Below are positions 16,423 to 27,569 of a stretch of 64,000 bases of DNA, in pieces. Each line of letters begins with the position of its first letter. Position 1 is the stretch's first letter. This stretch comes from Mycolicibacterium anyangense (GTDB lineage Bacteria; Actinomycetota; Actinomycetes; Mycobacteriales; Mycobacteriaceae): positions 806,001 to 870,000 of the forward strand of contig NZ_AP022620.1 of assembly GCF_010731855.1 (NCBI RefSeq). The letters run 5' to 3'. The notes beneath the pieces are model-generated. The model made no database searches. It was not told the origin of the DNA and saw only the letters and a list, made by a program, of their open reading frames with translations. The translations under genes and the position numbers were made by a program.

Positions 16423-16844
16423 AGCGATCGGTCAAGCGGTTCACGCAGGCGTGGGCACACCGACGCGACCGGCTCCGAGACCGTCCGGTGGCCGACTTCG
16501 TTTACCGGGTGGCCGTCGGGGTGGTCGGGGTGGCCGTCCTGCTGGTCGGGATCGTGGCGATCCCGTACCCCGGGCCGGGCTGGGCCATCCTGTTCGTCGG
16601 CCTGGCGATCCTGGCCACCGAGTTCTATTGGGCGCACCGCACCCTGACGTTCACCCGGGGCCGCTACAACACCGCTATGGCCTGGTTCAAACGGCAGGGA
16701 TGGTGGGTGCAGGCCCTCGGGGCGGTCTTCACCGCCGCGATCGTGGTCGCCACGCTGTGGCTGTTCGGCGCGGTGGGGTGGACGGCAGGGCTGTTCGGAC
16801 TGGAGCACCCAGCCCTGGACAGTCCTATCGGCCTCGGAGCGTGA
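16419..16844 (+). CDS. PGPGW-motif transmembrane protein (TIGR02611 type)
   Basis: 141 residues, GTG 16419 overlapping the previous stop. The first hydrophobic segment (about residues 30-48) runs into the PYPGPGW motif that defines this actinobacterial family; a second and third helix follow (GWAILFVGLAILATEF and a C-terminal AAIVVATLWLFGAV). Function unknown. It lies just before thrS, as Rv2614A does in M. tuberculosis. Confidence 0.85.
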   Translation: MKRSVKRFTQAWAHRRDRLRDRPVADFVYRVAVGVVGVAVLLVGIVAIPYPGPGWAILFVGLAILATEFYWAHRTLTFTRGRYNTAMAWFKRQGWWVQALGAVFTAAIVVATLWLFGAVGWTAGLFGLEHPALDSPIGLGA

Positions 16845-16928
16845 CCGCCGCACCGATAGCATGGTCGCGACCGACCGCGAGGCCTCGCGGTGGTCCTCCC
16901 TGTCCCCATTGACCGAAAGAGCACCGTG

Positions 16929-18980
16929 ATGAGCGCCCCCGCGACGACCGCCCCAGCAGCCCCGATCCGGGTTCCTGCCGGGACTACCGCGGGTGCGGCT
17001 GTCCGCGATGCCGGCCTGCCCAGCCGCGGCGAGGCCGACGCCATCGTGGTGGTGCGCGACGCCGACGGGAAGCTCCGCGATCTGAGCTGGGCGCCGGACG
17101 CCGACGCCGAGGTGGTCCCGGTCGCCGCGAACACCGACGACGGCCGCAGCGTCATCCGGCACTCCGCCGCCCACGTCCTGGCGCAGGCGGTCCAGGAACT
17201 CTTCCCGCAAGCCAAACTGGGCATCGGCCCGCCCATCACCGACGGCTTCTACTACGACTTCGACGTTCCGGAGGCATTCACCCCGGAGGATCTCGAGAAG
17301 CTCGAAAAGCGGATGCGCGCCATCGTCAAGGAAGGCCAGCTGTTCGCCCGCCGGGTCTACGAATCCAAGGACGAGGCCAGGCGCGAACTCGCCGCCGAGC
17401 CCTACAAACTCGAACTGGTCGACGACAAATCCGGTGACGCCGACATCATGGAAGTCGGCGGCGACGAGCTGACGGCCTACGACAACCTCAATCCCCGCAC
17501 CCGCGAACGGGTCTGGGGCGATCTGTGCCGCGGGCCGCACATCCCCACCACCAGGTACATCCCCGCGTTCAAGCTCACCCGCAGCTCGGCGGCGTACTGG
17601 CGCGGCGACCAGAACAACGCCAGCCTGCAGCGCATCTACGGGACGGCCTGGGAGTCCCAGGAGGCTCTGGACGCCTACCTGGAGCTGCTGGAAGAGGCTC
17701 AGCGTCGAGACCACCGCAAGCTCGGCGTGGAACTGGACCTGTTCAGCTTCCCCGACGAACTCGGTTCGGGCCTGCCGGTGTTCCACCCGAAGGGCGGCAT
17801 TGTGCGCCGCGAGCTGGAGGAGTACTCCCGGCGCAAGCACATCGAGGCCGGTTACGAGTTCGTCAACACCCCGCACATCACCAAGGAACAGCTCTACATC
17901 ACCTCGGGGCACCTGGAGTGGTACGCCGACGGCATGTTCCCCCCGATGCACATCGACGCGGAGTTCGACGAGAACGGTGCGCTGCGCAAGCCCGGGCAGG
18001 ACTACTACCTCAAGCCGATGAACTGCCCGATGCACCACCTGATCTTCCGGTCGCGTGGGCGTTCCTACCGGGAGCTTCCGTTGCGGCTCTTCGAGTTCGG
18101 CACGGTCTACCGGTACGAGAAGTCCGGTGTGATCCACGGTCTGACCCGGGTGCGCGGGATGACACAGGACGACTCGCACATCTACTGCACGCGCGAGCAG
18201 ATGCGCGACGAGCTGTCCTCGCTGCTGCGGTTCGTGCTCGACCTGCTGGCCGACTACGGCCTTTCCGACTTCTATCTCGAACTCTCGACCAAGGACCCCA
18301 ACAAGTACGTGGGCTCCGACGAGGTGTGGGAGGAAGCCACCGACACGCTGCGCGAGGTCGCCGAAGCCTCTGGGCTGGAACTGGTTCCGGATCCGGGCGG
18401 CGCGGCCTTCTATGGCCCGAAGATCTCGGTGCAGGTGCGTGACGCGCTCGGGCGCAGCTGGCAGATGTCGACGATCCAGCTGGATTTCAACATGCCCGAA
18501 CGATTCGAGCTGGAGTACACCGCCCAGGATGGGTCGCGTCGGCGCCCCGTTTTGATCCACCGCGCGCTGTTCGGATCCATCGAGCGATTTTTCGGCATCC
18601 TCACCGAGCACTACGCGGGCGCCTTCCCGGCCTGGCTGGCTCCGCTTCAGGTGATGGGTATTCCCGTCTCCGATGATCACGTGCCCTATCTCCAGGACCT
18701 CGCCGCCGAACTGCGTTCGCACGGTGTGCGGGTCGACGTCGACTCCAGTGACGACCGGATGGCCAAGAAGATCGTCAACCACACCAACCAGCGGGTGCCG
18801 TTCATGCTGCTGGCCGGTGATCGTGACGTGGAGGCGGGCGCGGTGAGTTTCCGGTTCGGTGACCGCACCCAGATCAACGGGGTGCCGCGGGCGCAGGCGG
18901 TGGCCGCCATTGTGAAGTGGATCGCCGAACGGGAAAATGCCGTTCCCACAGCCGAATTGGTGAAGGTCGACGGTGACTGA
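16929..18980 (+). CDS. thrS: Threonyl-tRNA synthetase
   Basis: 683-residue class II aminoacyl-tRNA synthetase, cytoplasmic. Order: TGS domain (about 1-75), the editing/SAD domain with SAAHVLAQA (zinc-site histidine region, near residue 80), and the catalytic core with motif 1 around HITKEQLYI. Then come the zinc cysteine in [10 protein letters not shown], motif 2 around [21 protein letters not shown], motif 3 around [11 protein letters not shown], and an anticodon-binding domain from about 580. ATG 16929 is used; GTG 16926 is equally possible. It heads a run of overlapping genes through to pimA. Confidence 0.98.
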   Translation: MSAPATTAPAAPIRVPAGTTAGAAVRDAGLPSRGEADAIVVVRDADGKLRDLSWAPDADAEVVPVAANTDDGRSVIRHSAAHVLAQAVQELFPQAKLGIGPPITDGFYYDFDVPEAFTPEDLEKLEKRMRAIVKEGQLFARRVYESKDEARRELAAEPYKLELVDDKSGDADIMEVGGDELTAYDNLNPRTRERVWGDLCRGPHIPTTRYIPAFKLTRSSAAYWRGDQNNASLQRIYGTAWESQEALDAYLELLEEAQRRDHRKLGVELDLFSFPDELGSGLPVFHPKGGIVRRELEEYSRRKHIEAGYEFVNTPHITKEQLYITSGHLEWYADGMFPPMHIDAEFDENGALRKPGQDYYLKPMNCPMHHLIFRSRGRSYRELPLRLFEFGTVYRYEKSGVIHGLTRVRGMTQDDSHIYCTREQMRDELSSLLRFVLDLLADYGLSDFYLELSTKDPNKYVGSDEVWEEATDTLREVAEASGLELVPDPGGAAFYGPKISVQVRDALGRSWQMSTIQLDFNMPERFELEYTAQDGSRRRPVLIHRALFGSIERFFGILTEHYAGAFPAWLAPLQVMGIPVSDDHVPYLQDLAAELRSHGVRVDVDSSDDRMAKKIVNHTNQRVPFMLLAGDRDVEAGAVSFRFGDRTQINGVPRAQAVAAIVKWIAERENAVPTAELVKVDGD

Positions 18981-19527
18981 CGACCGCGAGGCCATCACCG
19001 ATCGGGGGGTGGGGGAGCCGGACCGCCTGCAGCGGTTGTGGACCCCGCATCGGATGAGTTACATCGTCGAGGTCCCCGCCCAGAAGACGTCCGCGGAGCC
19101 CGCGCAGCCGTTCACCCACATCCCGACGCTGTCCGACGAGGACGGCCTGGTGGTGGCGCGCGGTGAACAGGTCTACGCGGTGCTCAACCTCTACCCGTAC
19201 AACCCGGGGCATCTCATGGTGGTGCCCTACCGGCGGATCTCGGAACTGGAAGACCTCACCGCCGAGGAGAGCGCCGAGCTGATGGCGTTCACCCAGAAGG
19301 CAATTCGCGTCATCAAGGCCGTCTCCAGCCCGGACGGCTTCAACGTCGGCCTCAACCTCGGCAAGTCGGCAGGCGGCTCGTTGGCCGAACACCTGCACAT
19401 GCATGTGGTCCCGCGCTGGTCGGGCGACGCCAACTTCATCACGATCGTGGGTGAGACCAAAGTCATCCCGCAGCTGCTGCGCGACACCCGGGCATTGCTC
19501 GCCACCGAGTGGACCAACCAGCCGTGA
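18973..19527 (+). CDS. HIT-family nucleotide phosphorylase/hydrolase
   Basis: 184 residues. The histidine triad is [10 protein letters not shown] near residue 140, preceded by [12 protein letters not shown], the family nucleotide-binding region. The M. tuberculosis orthologue Rv2613c is described as an Ap4A phosphorylase, so this protein probably degrades diadenosine tetraphosphate, a by-product of aminoacyl-tRNA synthetases such as the thrS product encoded just upstream. GTG 18973 overlaps thrS by 8 bases and the stop overlaps pgsA. Confidence 0.92.
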   Translation: MTDDREAITDRGVGEPDRLQRLWTPHRMSYIVEVPAQKTSAEPAQPFTHIPTLSDEDGLVVARGEQVYAVLNLYPYNPGHLMVVPYRRISELEDLTAEESAELMAFTQKAIRVIKAVSSPDGFNVGLNLGKSAGGSLAEHLHMHVVPRWSGDANFITIVGETKVIPQLLRDTRALLATEWTNQP

Positions 19528-20186
19528 GCGATTTCTATTTGATGACTCGCGCGGCGTACACCAAGATCAGTACGCCGGTGGCCAAGGCGGCGCTCACGAT
19601 CGGGCTCACCCCCGACATCGTCACCATCATCGGGACCGCCGGCTCGGTGCTGGCGGCGCTGATCCTGTTCCCGATCGGGGTGCTGTGGTGGGGCGCGGTG
19701 GCCGTGTTCTTCTTCGTGCTCGCCGACATGCTCGACGGGGCGATGGCCCGCCAACGTGGCGGTGGCACCCGGTTCGGAGCGGTGCTCGACGCTACCTGCG
19801 ACCGGATCAGCGACGGCGCGGTGTTCTGCGGCCTGCTGTGGTGGGCGGCGTTCGGTCTGCACAGTTCGTCTCTGGTGGTCGCGACGCTGATCTGCCTGGT
19901 CACCTCGCAGGTGATCTCCTATATCAAGGCCCGCGCCGAGGCCAGCGGCCTCGACGGTGGCGGTGGCCTGATCGAACGGCCCGAACGCCTGGTGATCGTG
20001 CTGGCCGGTGCTGGCCTGTCGGACTTGCCGTTCTTCCCGATGCCGATCCTGCTGCACATCGCCATGTGGCTGCTGGCGGTGGCCAGCCTGGTCACCGTCG
20101 GTCAGCGGGTTCATTCGGTGCGTAGTTCGCCCGGGGCGATGGACAAGATCGAGCCCGCTGCCGAGACGGGGAGTGCCGAGCAGTGA
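19524..20186 (+). CDS. pgsA: Phosphatidylinositol phosphate synthase
   Basis: 220-residue integral membrane CDP-alcohol phosphotransferase. The signature D-x2-DG-x2-AR-x8-G-x3-D-x3-D is complete from DMLDGAMARQRGGG into FGAVLDATCDRISD. About six hydrophobic helices follow the family pattern. It condenses CDP-diacylglycerol with inositol phosphate as the first step to phosphatidylinositol and PIMs. GTG 19524 overlaps the HIT stop and gives the N-terminus expected for PgsA1. A start at 19509 would add five residues. Confidence 0.96.
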   Translation: MSDFYLMTRAAYTKISTPVAKAALTIGLTPDIVTIIGTAGSVLAALILFPIGVLWWGAVAVFFFVLADMLDGAMARQRGGGTRFGAVLDATCDRISDGAVFCGLLWWAAFGLHSSSLVVATLICLVTSQVISYIKARAEASGLDGGGGLIERPERLVIVLAGAGLSDLPFFPMPILLHIAMWLLAVASLVTVGQRVHSVRSSPGAMDKIEPAAETGSAEQ

Positions 20187-21142
20187 TCGCACGACCCACC
20201 GCCCTGCTCAGGGCGCCGCTCAACCGGCTGCCGTCCGGCGACAACCTCGCGGACTGGGGATACGCCGCAGGCTGGCGGGTGGTGCGCACCATGCCGGAAT
20301 TCCTCGCCCGCAATGCTTTTGACGCCGGCGCCCGCTACGCCGCCCTGGGCGGTGGGCCCGAGCAGTTGCGCAAGAACCTGGCTCGGGTCATCGGGACCAC
20401 GCCTGCCGACGTGCCGGACTCGCTGATCCGCGCTTCGCTGGCCTCGTATGCCCGGTATTGGCGGGAGGCGTTCCGGCTGCCGACGATGGATCTGGAAGCG
20501 CTGGCGCTGCGGCTCGACGAGCTGGTGATCGGTGCCGAGCATGTCGACGCCGGCTATGCGGCGGGCCGGGGCGTCATCCTGGCCCTGCCGCACAGCGGCA
20601 ACTGGGATATGGCCGGGGTCTGGCTGGTACACCACAGCGGAACGTTCACCACCGTGGCCGAGCGGCTCAAGCCGGAGTCTCTCTACCGCCGCTTCCTGGA
20701 CTACCGGGAGAGTCTGGGTTTCGAGGTGCTGCCGCTCACCGGCGGCGAGCGCCCGCCGATGGAGGTCCTGGCCGAACGGCTGGAAGCCAACCGCGCGGTG
20801 TGCCTGATGGCCGAGCGTGATCTCACCCGGTCCGGTGTTCAGGTGGATCTCCTGGGCGAGCCGACTCGGATGCCGGGCGGTCCCGCCAAGCTCGCCGTCC
20901 AAACCGGTGCCGTGCTGCTCCCCGCGCACGTCTACTACCAGGGCCCGGACTGTGTCGTCCAGATCGGGCCGGCCCTGGACTGCTCGAGCGGGGACGTCGG
21001 CGTCATCACCCAGCTGCTTGCCGACGAGTTCGGCAAGAACATCGCCGCCCACCCCGAGGACTGGCACATGCTGCAGCCGCAGTGGCTGGCCGATCTGTCG
21101 GCGCAGCGGCGGGCCCGAATACAGGGAGACGGGCCGAGCTGA
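20183..21142 (+). CDS. patA: Phosphatidylinositol mannoside acyltransferase
   Basis: 319-residue LpxL/HtrB-type lysophospholipid acyltransferase at the membrane. The HX4D catalytic motif is PHSGNWDMAG (about residue 135). It acylates the mannose of PIM1/PIM2. GTG 20183 overlaps the pgsA stop and its own stop overlaps pimA, so the three PIM genes are translationally coupled. Equivalent to Rv2611c by sequence and position. Confidence 0.94.
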   Translation: MIARPTALLRAPLNRLPSGDNLADWGYAAGWRVVRTMPEFLARNAFDAGARYAALGGGPEQLRKNLARVIGTTPADVPDSLIRASLASYARYWREAFRLPTMDLEALALRLDELVIGAEHVDAGYAAGRGVILALPHSGNWDMAGVWLVHHSGTFTTVAERLKPESLYRRFLDYRESLGFEVLPLTGGERPPMEVLAERLEANRAVCLMAERDLTRSGVQVDLLGEPTRMPGGPAKLAVQTGAVLLPAHVYYQGPDCVVQIGPALDCSSGDVGVITQLLADEFGKNIAAHPEDWHMLQPQWLADLSAQRRARIQGDGPS

Positions 21143-22266
21143 TGCGCATCGGCATGGTCTGCCCGTACTCGTTCGACGTTCCCGGCGGGGTGCAGTCGCA
21201 CGTGTTGCAGCTTGCCGAGGTGATGCGCGAGCGCGGGCACGACGTCAGCGTGCTGGCGCCGGCGTCGGCTGACGTCGACCTGCCCGACTACGTGGTTTCC
21301 GGTGGCAAGGCCGTCCCGATCCCGTACAACGGCTCGGTGGCCCGGCTACGGTTTGGACCGGCTACCCACCGCAAGGTCAAGAAGTGGCTGGCCCAGGGTG
21401 AGTTCGATGTGTTGCACCTGCATGAGCCCAACGCGCCCAGCCTGTCGATGCTGGCCCTGCAGGCCGCCGAAGGCCCGATCGTCGCGACCTTTCACACCTC
21501 CACGACAAAGTCGTTGACGCTCAGCGTCTTTCAGGGAATTCTGCGGCCTTCGCACGAGAAGATCGTCGGCCGTATCGCGGTGTCGGACTTGGCCCGGCGC
21601 TGGCAAATGGAGGCGCTCGGCTCCGATGCCGTCGAGATTCCCAACGGCGTGGACGTGGCGTCGTTCGCGGACGCGCCATTGCTCGAGGGCTATCCCAGGG
21701 CCGGCAAGACGGTGTTGTTCCTCGGCCGCTACGACGAGCCGCGCAAGGGCATGGCGGTGCTCCTGGGCGCATTGCCGGCCCTGGTCGATCGCTTCGAGGA
21801 CCTCGAGGTGCTCATCGTCGGCCGCGGCGACGAGGACGAGCTTCGGGACAAGGCCGGCGATCTGGCCGGACATCTGCGCTTCCTCGGCCTGGTCGACGAC
21901 ACGACCAAGGCTTCGGCGATGCGCAGCGCCGACGTCTACTGCGCCCCGAACACGGGCGGGGAGAGCTTCGGCATCGTTCTGGTCGAGGCGATGGCTGCGG
22001 GTACGGCGGTGGTGGCCAGCGACCTCGACGCCTTCCGTCGGGTCCTGGTCGACGGCGAGGCGGGCCGGCTGGCCGCCGTCGAGGATTGCGACGCGCTGGC
22101 CGAGGGACTGATCGCCGTCCTCGAGGACGACGCGCTGCAGGCCGGTTACGTCGAGGCGGCCAAGGTGGCGGTGCGGCGCTACGACTGGTCGGTGGTGGCC
22201 GATCAGATCATGCGGGTCTACGAGACGGTGGCGGGGGCGGGCATCAAAGTGCAGGTGGCTAGCTGA
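21142..22266 (+). CDS. pimA: Phosphatidylinositol alpha-mannosyltransferase
   Basis: 374-residue GT4 glycosyltransferase with two Rossmann domains. The N-terminus MRIGMVCPYSFDVPGGVQSH holds the glycine-rich loop, HLHEPN and FHTSTTKS line the acceptor site, and the E-x7-E motif lies in ESFGIVLVEAMAAG. It transfers mannose from GDP-mannose to phosphatidylinositol to start PIM synthesis on the inner membrane face. ATG 21142 overlaps the patA stop by one base. A frame start 60 bases upstream is not the real start. Confidence 0.96.
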   Translation: MRIGMVCPYSFDVPGGVQSHVLQLAEVMRERGHDVSVLAPASADVDLPDYVVSGGKAVPIPYNGSVARLRFGPATHRKVKKWLAQGEFDVLHLHEPNAPSLSMLALQAAEGPIVATFHTSTTKSLTLSVFQGILRPSHEKIVGRIAVSDLARRWQMEALGSDAVEIPNGVDVASFADAPLLEGYPRAGKTVLFLGRYDEPRKGMAVLLGALPALVDRFEDLEVLIVGRGDEDELRDKAGDLAGHLRFLGLVDDTTKASAMRSADVYCAPNTGGESFGIVLVEAMAAGTAVVASDLDAFRRVLVDGEAGRLAAVEDCDALAEGLIAVLEDDALQAGYVEAAKVAVRRYDWSVVADQIMRVYETVAGAGIKVQVAS

Positions 22267-22303
22267 TGGCGGGCTGGGGCGGAGCGACTCGGGGGATCGA
22301 CTA

Positions 22304-23344
22304 ATGGCGGGGCCGCTGTATTGGTCGCTGACTGCGGTTCTGGTACTGGTCCTGGTGCTCAGTGCCGCATGGGCCTACCAGACGGCCAATCGGTTGGACC
22401 GGCTGCACGTCCGCTACGACCTGTCCTGGCAGGCTCTCGACGCAGCCCTGGGGCGACGTGCGGTGGTGGCGCGCGCTATTGCCGCCGATGCCTACCGCGG
22501 TCGCCCTGAAGGTAGGCGACTGGCGGCACTGGCCGATGCGGCCGAACGCACACCGCGGACATCCCGCGAAGCCGCCGAGAACGAGCTGTCCACCGCGCTG
22601 GCGATGGTCGACCCGTCGGCCATTCCGGTGGCCCTCGTCGCCGAGCTGGCCGACGCAGAAGCCCGGGTACTGCTGGCCAGACGATTCCACAACGACGCGG
22701 TTCGGGACACCCTGGCGCTGCGGGAGCGACGTCCGGTGCGATGGCTGCGCCTGGGTGGGACCGCTGCGCTGCCGAGCTATTTCGAGATCGCTGAGCGGGC
22801 GGGTCAGAGCGCCCCCGCGGCCGCTGACAGCAGTTCGGTGGACCAGCGCACCTCCGCTCGGGTGGTGCTGCTCGACGACGAGGGTGCGGTGCTGTTGTTC
22901 TGCGGCTCGGACCCGGCCATCACCGACGGCACCGCGCCGCGATGGTGGTTCACCGTCGGCGGTGAGGCGAACCAGGGGGAGCGGCTGGTCGATGCTGCCG
23001 TCCGCGAGATCGCCGAGGAGACCGGGTTGCGTGTCGACCCGGCGGCGATGGTGGGCCCGGTCTGGCGGCGCGACACCGTCATCGATTTCAACAACACCGT
23101 CGTCGCGAGCCAGGAGTTCTACTTCGTGCACCGCACCCGCCGGTTCGAACCGGTCGTCACCGGCCGCACCGAACTGGAACTGCGCTACATCCACGGCCAC
23201 CGGTGGTGCGATACCGCCACGATCGAAGAGCTGGCCGCCGGCGGTGAAACCGTATACCCGCTACAGCTCGGTGAACTGCTCGCCGAGGCCAACGCGATGG
23301 CCGACGCCGGGGCCGGGCACCGCGAGCTGCAACCGATCCGCTGA
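22304..23344 (+). CDS. Membrane-anchored Nudix hydrolase
   Basis: 346 residues. One N-terminal transmembrane helix (residues 5-24), a helical cytoplasmic linker to about residue 150, then a Nudix domain whose box fits G-x5-E-x7-REUxEExGU (from GGEANQGE to REIAEETGL, about residues 225-248). Equivalent to Rv2609c, which also follows pimA. Substrate unknown; the location suggests a role at the membrane with lipid or GDP-mannose metabolism. It starts 37 bases after pimA. Confidence 0.9.
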   Translation: MAGPLYWSLTAVLVLVLVLSAAWAYQTANRLDRLHVRYDLSWQALDAALGRRAVVARAIAADAYRGRPEGRRLAALADAAERTPRTSREAAENELSTALAMVDPSAIPVALVAELADAEARVLLARRFHNDAVRDTLALRERRPVRWLRLGGTAALPSYFEIAERAGQSAPAAADSSSVDQRTSARVVLLDDEGAVLLFCGSDPAITDGTAPRWWFTVGGEANQGERLVDAAVREIAEETGLRVDPAAMVGPVWRRDTVIDFNNTVVASQEFYFVHRTRRFEPVVTGRTELELRYIHGHRWCDTATIEELAAGGETVYPLQLGELLAEANAMADAGAGHRELQPIR

Positions 23345-23520
23345 ACCGCCCTCGACGGCGACGACCTGCCCGGTTGCGGTAACCTCACGCCCATCGCGGG
23401 TGCGCTCCGGACGTTCGGAGAACAGAGCGGCCCGCGTCGATACAGGTCCGCTGAACGGCGGAATTATTCAGTTTGGGTTGGCCCATTACACTGGATCCGT
23501 ATCAATAGAAGGGACTGACA

Positions 23521-24441
<921 letters not shown>

Positions 24442-24446
24442 ACCGG

Positions 24447-25292
24447 GTGGCAATCGAGGAGATCCTGGATCTCGAACAGCTCGAGATCAACATCTACCGA
24501 GGTGGGGTGTTCAGCCCCGAATCCGGTTTCCTGCAGCGCACTTTCGGTGGACACGTGGCCGGGCAGTCACTGGTGTCGGCGGTCCGCACCGTCGAGCCGA
24601 AGTTCCAGGTGCATTCGCTACACGGATACTTCCTGCGGCCCGGTGATGCCACCAAGCCGACGGTGTACATCGTCGAACGACTGCGCGACGGGGGCTCGTT
24701 CGTCACTCGCCGGGTCAACGCCGTCCAGCACGGCGAGACCATCTTCTCCATGTCGGCGTCGTTCCAGACCGACCAGAGCGGTATCGAGCATCAGGACGCG
24801 ATGCCCGAGGCGCCGCCGCCCGACGACCTGCCCGGCTTCCGCAGCCGCGGTGAAGTGTTCGACGACGCCAGTTTTGCGCAGTTCGCGGAGTGGGATGTCC
24901 GCGTCGTGCCGCGTGACGAGGTCACGGTCGTTCCCGGTAAGGCATCCCAGCAGCAAGTGTGGTTCCGGCACCGGGACCCGTTGCCTGACGATCATGTGCT
25001 GCACATCTGCGCGCTGGCCTACATGAGTGACCTGACGCTACTGGGCTCGGCGCAGGTTCATCATGTCGAGGATCGCAAGCACCTCAACGTGGCCTCGCTG
25101 GATCACGCCATGTGGTTCATGCGGCCGTTCCGGGCCGACGAGTGGTTGCTCTACGACCAGTCCTCGCCGTCTGCGTGCGGCGGACGCGCGCTGACCCACG
25201 GTCGGATCTTCAACCAGTACGGGGAGATGGTGGCCGCCGTCATGCAGGAGGGCCTCACCCGCTACCAGCGGGGATACCGGGACGGGCAATGA
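24447..25292 (+). CDS. tesB: Acyl-CoA thioesterase II
   Basis: 281-residue double-hotdog thioesterase. Family landmarks are [15 protein letters not shown] near residue 30, [11 protein letters not shown] near 55, and the catalytic aspartate region [12 protein letters not shown] in the second domain. It hydrolyses medium and long acyl-CoA. Equivalent to tesB2 (Rv2605c), which lies between pdxS and pdxT in M. tuberculosis too. GTG 24447 is five bases after pdxS; the stop overlaps the pdxT start. Confidence 0.94.
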   Translation: MAIEEILDLEQLEINIYRGGVFSPESGFLQRTFGGHVAGQSLVSAVRTVEPKFQVHSLHGYFLRPGDATKPTVYIVERLRDGGSFVTRRVNAVQHGETIFSMSASFQTDQSGIEHQDAMPEAPPPDDLPGFRSRGEVFDDASFAQFAEWDVRVVPRDEVTVVPGKASQQQVWFRHRDPLPDDHVLHICALAYMSDLTLLGSAQVHHVEDRKHLNVASLDHAMWFMRPFRADEWLLYDQSSPSACGGRALTHGRIFNQYGEMVAAVMQEGLTRYQRGYRDGQ

Positions 25293-25882
25293 GCCGACGT
25301 ATCGGTGTGCTGGCCCTGCAGGGCGACACTCGCGAGCATGTCGCTGCGCTACGCGAGGCCGGCGCACAGGTCTCGACGGTGCGCCGCCGGTCCGAACTCG
25401 ACACAGTCGACGGTCTGGTGATCCCCGGTGGTGAATCGACGGCTATGAGCCACCTGCTGCGGGTTTTCGATCTGCTCGACCCGCTGCGCGAACGGTTGGC
25501 GGCTGGCCTGCCTGCTTACGGGTCATGCGCGGGAATGATCCTGTTGGCCACCGAGATCCTGGATGCGGGGGAGCCCGGGCGTGAAGCCGTCCCGCTCGGC
25601 GGTATCGATATGACCGTGCGGCGCAATGCTTTCGGTCGTCAGGTCGATTCCTTTGAAGGCGATATCGACTTCGAGGGCTTGGACGGTCCCGCCCATGCGG
25701 TGTTCATCCGCGCGCCGTGGGTGGAGCGGGTGGGTCCCGAGGTCCAGGTGCTCGCCCAGGCCGGCGAACATATCGTCGCGGTGCGTCAGGGCGCGGTGTT
25801 GGCAACGGCATTTCATCCAGAGATGACCGGAGACCGGCGGGTGCACAAGCTCTTCGTGGACATCGTCGCCGGCGCCGTCTGA
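25289..25882 (+). CDS. pdxT: Pyridoxal 5'-phosphate synthase, PdxT glutaminase
   Basis: 197-residue class I glutamine amidotransferase supplying ammonia to Pdx[11 protein letters not shown] at the start, the substrate loop [10 protein letters not shown], the catalytic cysteine in [10 protein letters not shown], and the His-Glu pair in AFHPEMTGD are all present. ATG 25289 overlaps the tesB stop by 4 bases. It is the last gene of the conserved block; in M. tuberculosis a YebC-like gene follows, whereas here accessory genes begin. Confidence 0.96.
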   Translation: MSRRIGVLALQGDTREHVAALREAGAQVSTVRRRSELDTVDGLVIPGGESTAMSHLLRVFDLLDPLRERLAAGLPAYGSCAGMILLATEILDAGEPGREAVPLGGIDMTVRRNAFGRQVDSFEGDIDFEGLDGPAHAVFIRAPWVERVGPEVQVLAQAGEHIVAVRQGAVLATAFHPEMTGDRRVHKLFVDIVAGAV

Positions 25883-26009
25883 GCAAGGCCCTATCGCCCC
25901 AATTTGTCGATTGACGTTTATCCGACGTCAATGTGGGCAGCCACCTGTTGCCGTGAGCGGCGTCCATACTTGCCGGACCCGAGGTTCACGGCGAAGGGCG
26001 GAGGTCGTG

Positions 26010-26165
26010 ATGCTGTCACGGATCTGGTTTGGTCGGCGTTTCCGGCACGCGGGCACCGATGCTGAATCGGCTCACGTCGTTGCCTCCGGGCACCGCCTGG
26101 TGTGGCGGCCGGTCTGGCAGTACCAGTCCGGCCAGCGGCCGACCGGCTGGTGGCGGGCGTTGTGA
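26010..26165 (+). CDS. Possible small basic protein
   Basis: A 51-codon frame starting ATG 26010 after GGAGG (26000-26004), a strong ribosome binding site. It is Arg/Trp-rich (it ends QRPTGWWRAL) and has no signal peptide or known motif. The region 25883-26282 otherwise holds no gene. The ribosome binding site and lack of an antisense partner favour coding, but the call is tentative. Confidence 0.35.
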   Translation: MLSRIWFGRRFRHAGTDAESAHVVASGHRLVWRPVWQYQSGQRPTGWWRAL

Positions 26166-26243
26166 TCGGGTAACCGCTGGCGCACGAACCCCGTCTAATG
26201 AGATAGATCATTCAGGCGTATAGCCCCGACTAGGTGTGCGAGA

Positions 26244-26273
26244 CTCCGAACATCGGATCAATCACGTTCGGAG
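26244..26273 (+). promoter_or_regulatory. Inverted repeat that covers a ribosome binding site
   Basis: CTCCGAAC (26244-26251) and GTTCGGAG (26266-26273) form a perfect 8-base stem with a 14-base loop. The right arm contains the first part of the CGGAGGAG Shine-Dalgarno sequence of the gene starting at 26283, so the hairpin could limit translation or be a protein site. Confidence 0.35.
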
Positions 26274-26282
26274 GAGCCAGCC

Positions 26283-26594
26283 GTGTCGATCATGGGCCGC
26301 GGATCCTCAGACTCTGAGGCTCCCCCCTTCGGCAGTGTCGCGCTACCGAGCTGTGTGGTCACCCTGCTGGCGCCGGGATGCATCGCTGACGACGCTGCAC
26401 GCATCGAATGCCCGGTCTTTGTCGGGGCCGGTGAGCGTGACACGCTGCCGGTGCCCCACCACGAGCCTGCCGCTTACGAAAAGTCTTCCGATGTAACAGT
26501 GTTCGTGGCCCCCCGGATGGCGCACATGCACAACTTCGCGTCGACTCGGGCGATGCTGTGGGACCGGCTCGCTGGGTGGGCGGCCGCTGTGTGA
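26283..26594 (+). pseudogene. C-terminal fragment of an alpha/beta hydrolase
   Basis: 103 codons from GTG 26283, preceded by a strong CGGAGGAG site. From about residue 36 the protein reads like the last third of an alpha/beta hydrolase: RIECPVFVGAGERDTLP holds the acid residue region and VAPRMAHMHNFAST the catalytic histidine. The nucleophile elbow and the first 150 or so residues are missing. An internal deletion that kept the original start region, or a fusion of a foreign start to the tail, would explain it. Unlikely to be active. Confidence 0.6.
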
Positions 26595-26735
26595 CATGAA
26601 GAGGTGACTCGGATCCGCCGGGTCGTCGTTGATCGGCAGGGCATCGCGTGGGTCTCGGTTTTACGTTGTATAGTCATGCCGGGGTATCCGGCGGATGCCG
26701 CCCTGGACGTTGCTGTCCTGACCCGAGCGAGGTAG

Positions 26736-27485
26736 ATGAGCGTGACACACCGAGGTCCCTCGATCCCGCAGGCTTGGCAGCGCACCGACAACCCTGGGGG
26801 AGAACCCCCACCGGAGATGCCCGCGGCAACAGCTGTTCTGGCGCGCGACGGGCAGTTGGGTCTTGAGGTCTTGTTGCTCAGGCGTGCCGCTACCACGTCG
26901 TTCGCCGCTGGTGCATGGGTGTTTCCCGGCGGCCGGGTGGAACCGGGTGATGTCGAGGACACGGAGAACGATAACCCCGACGCATTTGGTCTCGCGGCTG
27001 CGCGCCGGGCTGCCGTGCGGGAGACCGCTGAAGAAGCGGGCGTCTTCGTCGATGCTGACGATCTGCAACCTATTGCACACTGGACCCCGGGACCCGAAGC
27101 GCCCAAACGGTTTTCAACCTGGACCCTGTTTGGCCGCGTCGAGCTGTCCACCCAGGTGCAGATCGACGGCGGGGAGATCGTCGACCATCGGTGGATCGCA
27201 CCGACACGGGCGCTCGACGAACACCGTTGCGGCGCGATCGCCATGATGCCACCCACCTGGATGACATTGCACACGTTGTCGAAGTACGGGAGTTACGCCG
27301 CGGCTGCCGCGGGCCTGGCTGCGGCGCCGGTGGAGAGATTTGTCAGCAGGGTCGCGGTAAGCGGCGCGTGCCGGGTGATTCTGTGGGACGGCGATGCCGG
27401 GTATCACTCCGGGGATGGCGAGGCGTCAGGTGCGCGCCACCGGCTGTATCTCGACGACGGTGGGTGGCGGTACGAGCGGACATGA
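26736..27485 (+). CDS. Nudix hydrolase
   Basis: 249 residues. The Nudix box is split by an insertion: GAWVFPGGRVEPGDVED, then AAARRAAVRETAEEAGVFVD with the REUxEE core. Such longer-spaced boxes occur in the NUDT8/NUDT19-like group, some of which cut acyl-CoA. The ATG at 26736 follows GAGCGAGGTAG, a fair site. It sits alone before the DUF35/thiolase cluster. The substrate is unproven; coenzyme A or an acyl-CoA is plausible given the neighbours. Confidence 0.85.
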   Translation: MSVTHRGPSIPQAWQRTDNPGGEPPPEMPAATAVLARDGQLGLEVLLLRRAATTSFAAGAWVFPGGRVEPGDVEDTENDNPDAFGLAAARRAAVRETAEEAGVFVDADDLQPIAHWTPGPEAPKRFSTWTLFGRVELSTQVQIDGGEIVDHRWIAPTRALDEHRCGAIAMMPPTWMTLHTLSKYGSYAAAAAGLAAAPVERFVSRVAVSGACRVILWDGDAGYHSGDGEASGARHRLYLDDGGWRYERT

Positions 27486-27569
27486 CGCCAAATATCGGGG
27501 CGCCGTGCCGGCGGACCCGCAGAGTTCAGTGGACGGTCGAAGATTCGGAATTCGATGAGGAATGGTGCG

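Noticed and set aside
16260..18998. Very long antisense frame (912 codons) opposite thrS
   Set aside because: It lies opposite thrS, whose catalytic motifs are clear; it is Arg/Gly/His-rich low-complexity sequence typical of GC-rich antisense frames, with no domain.
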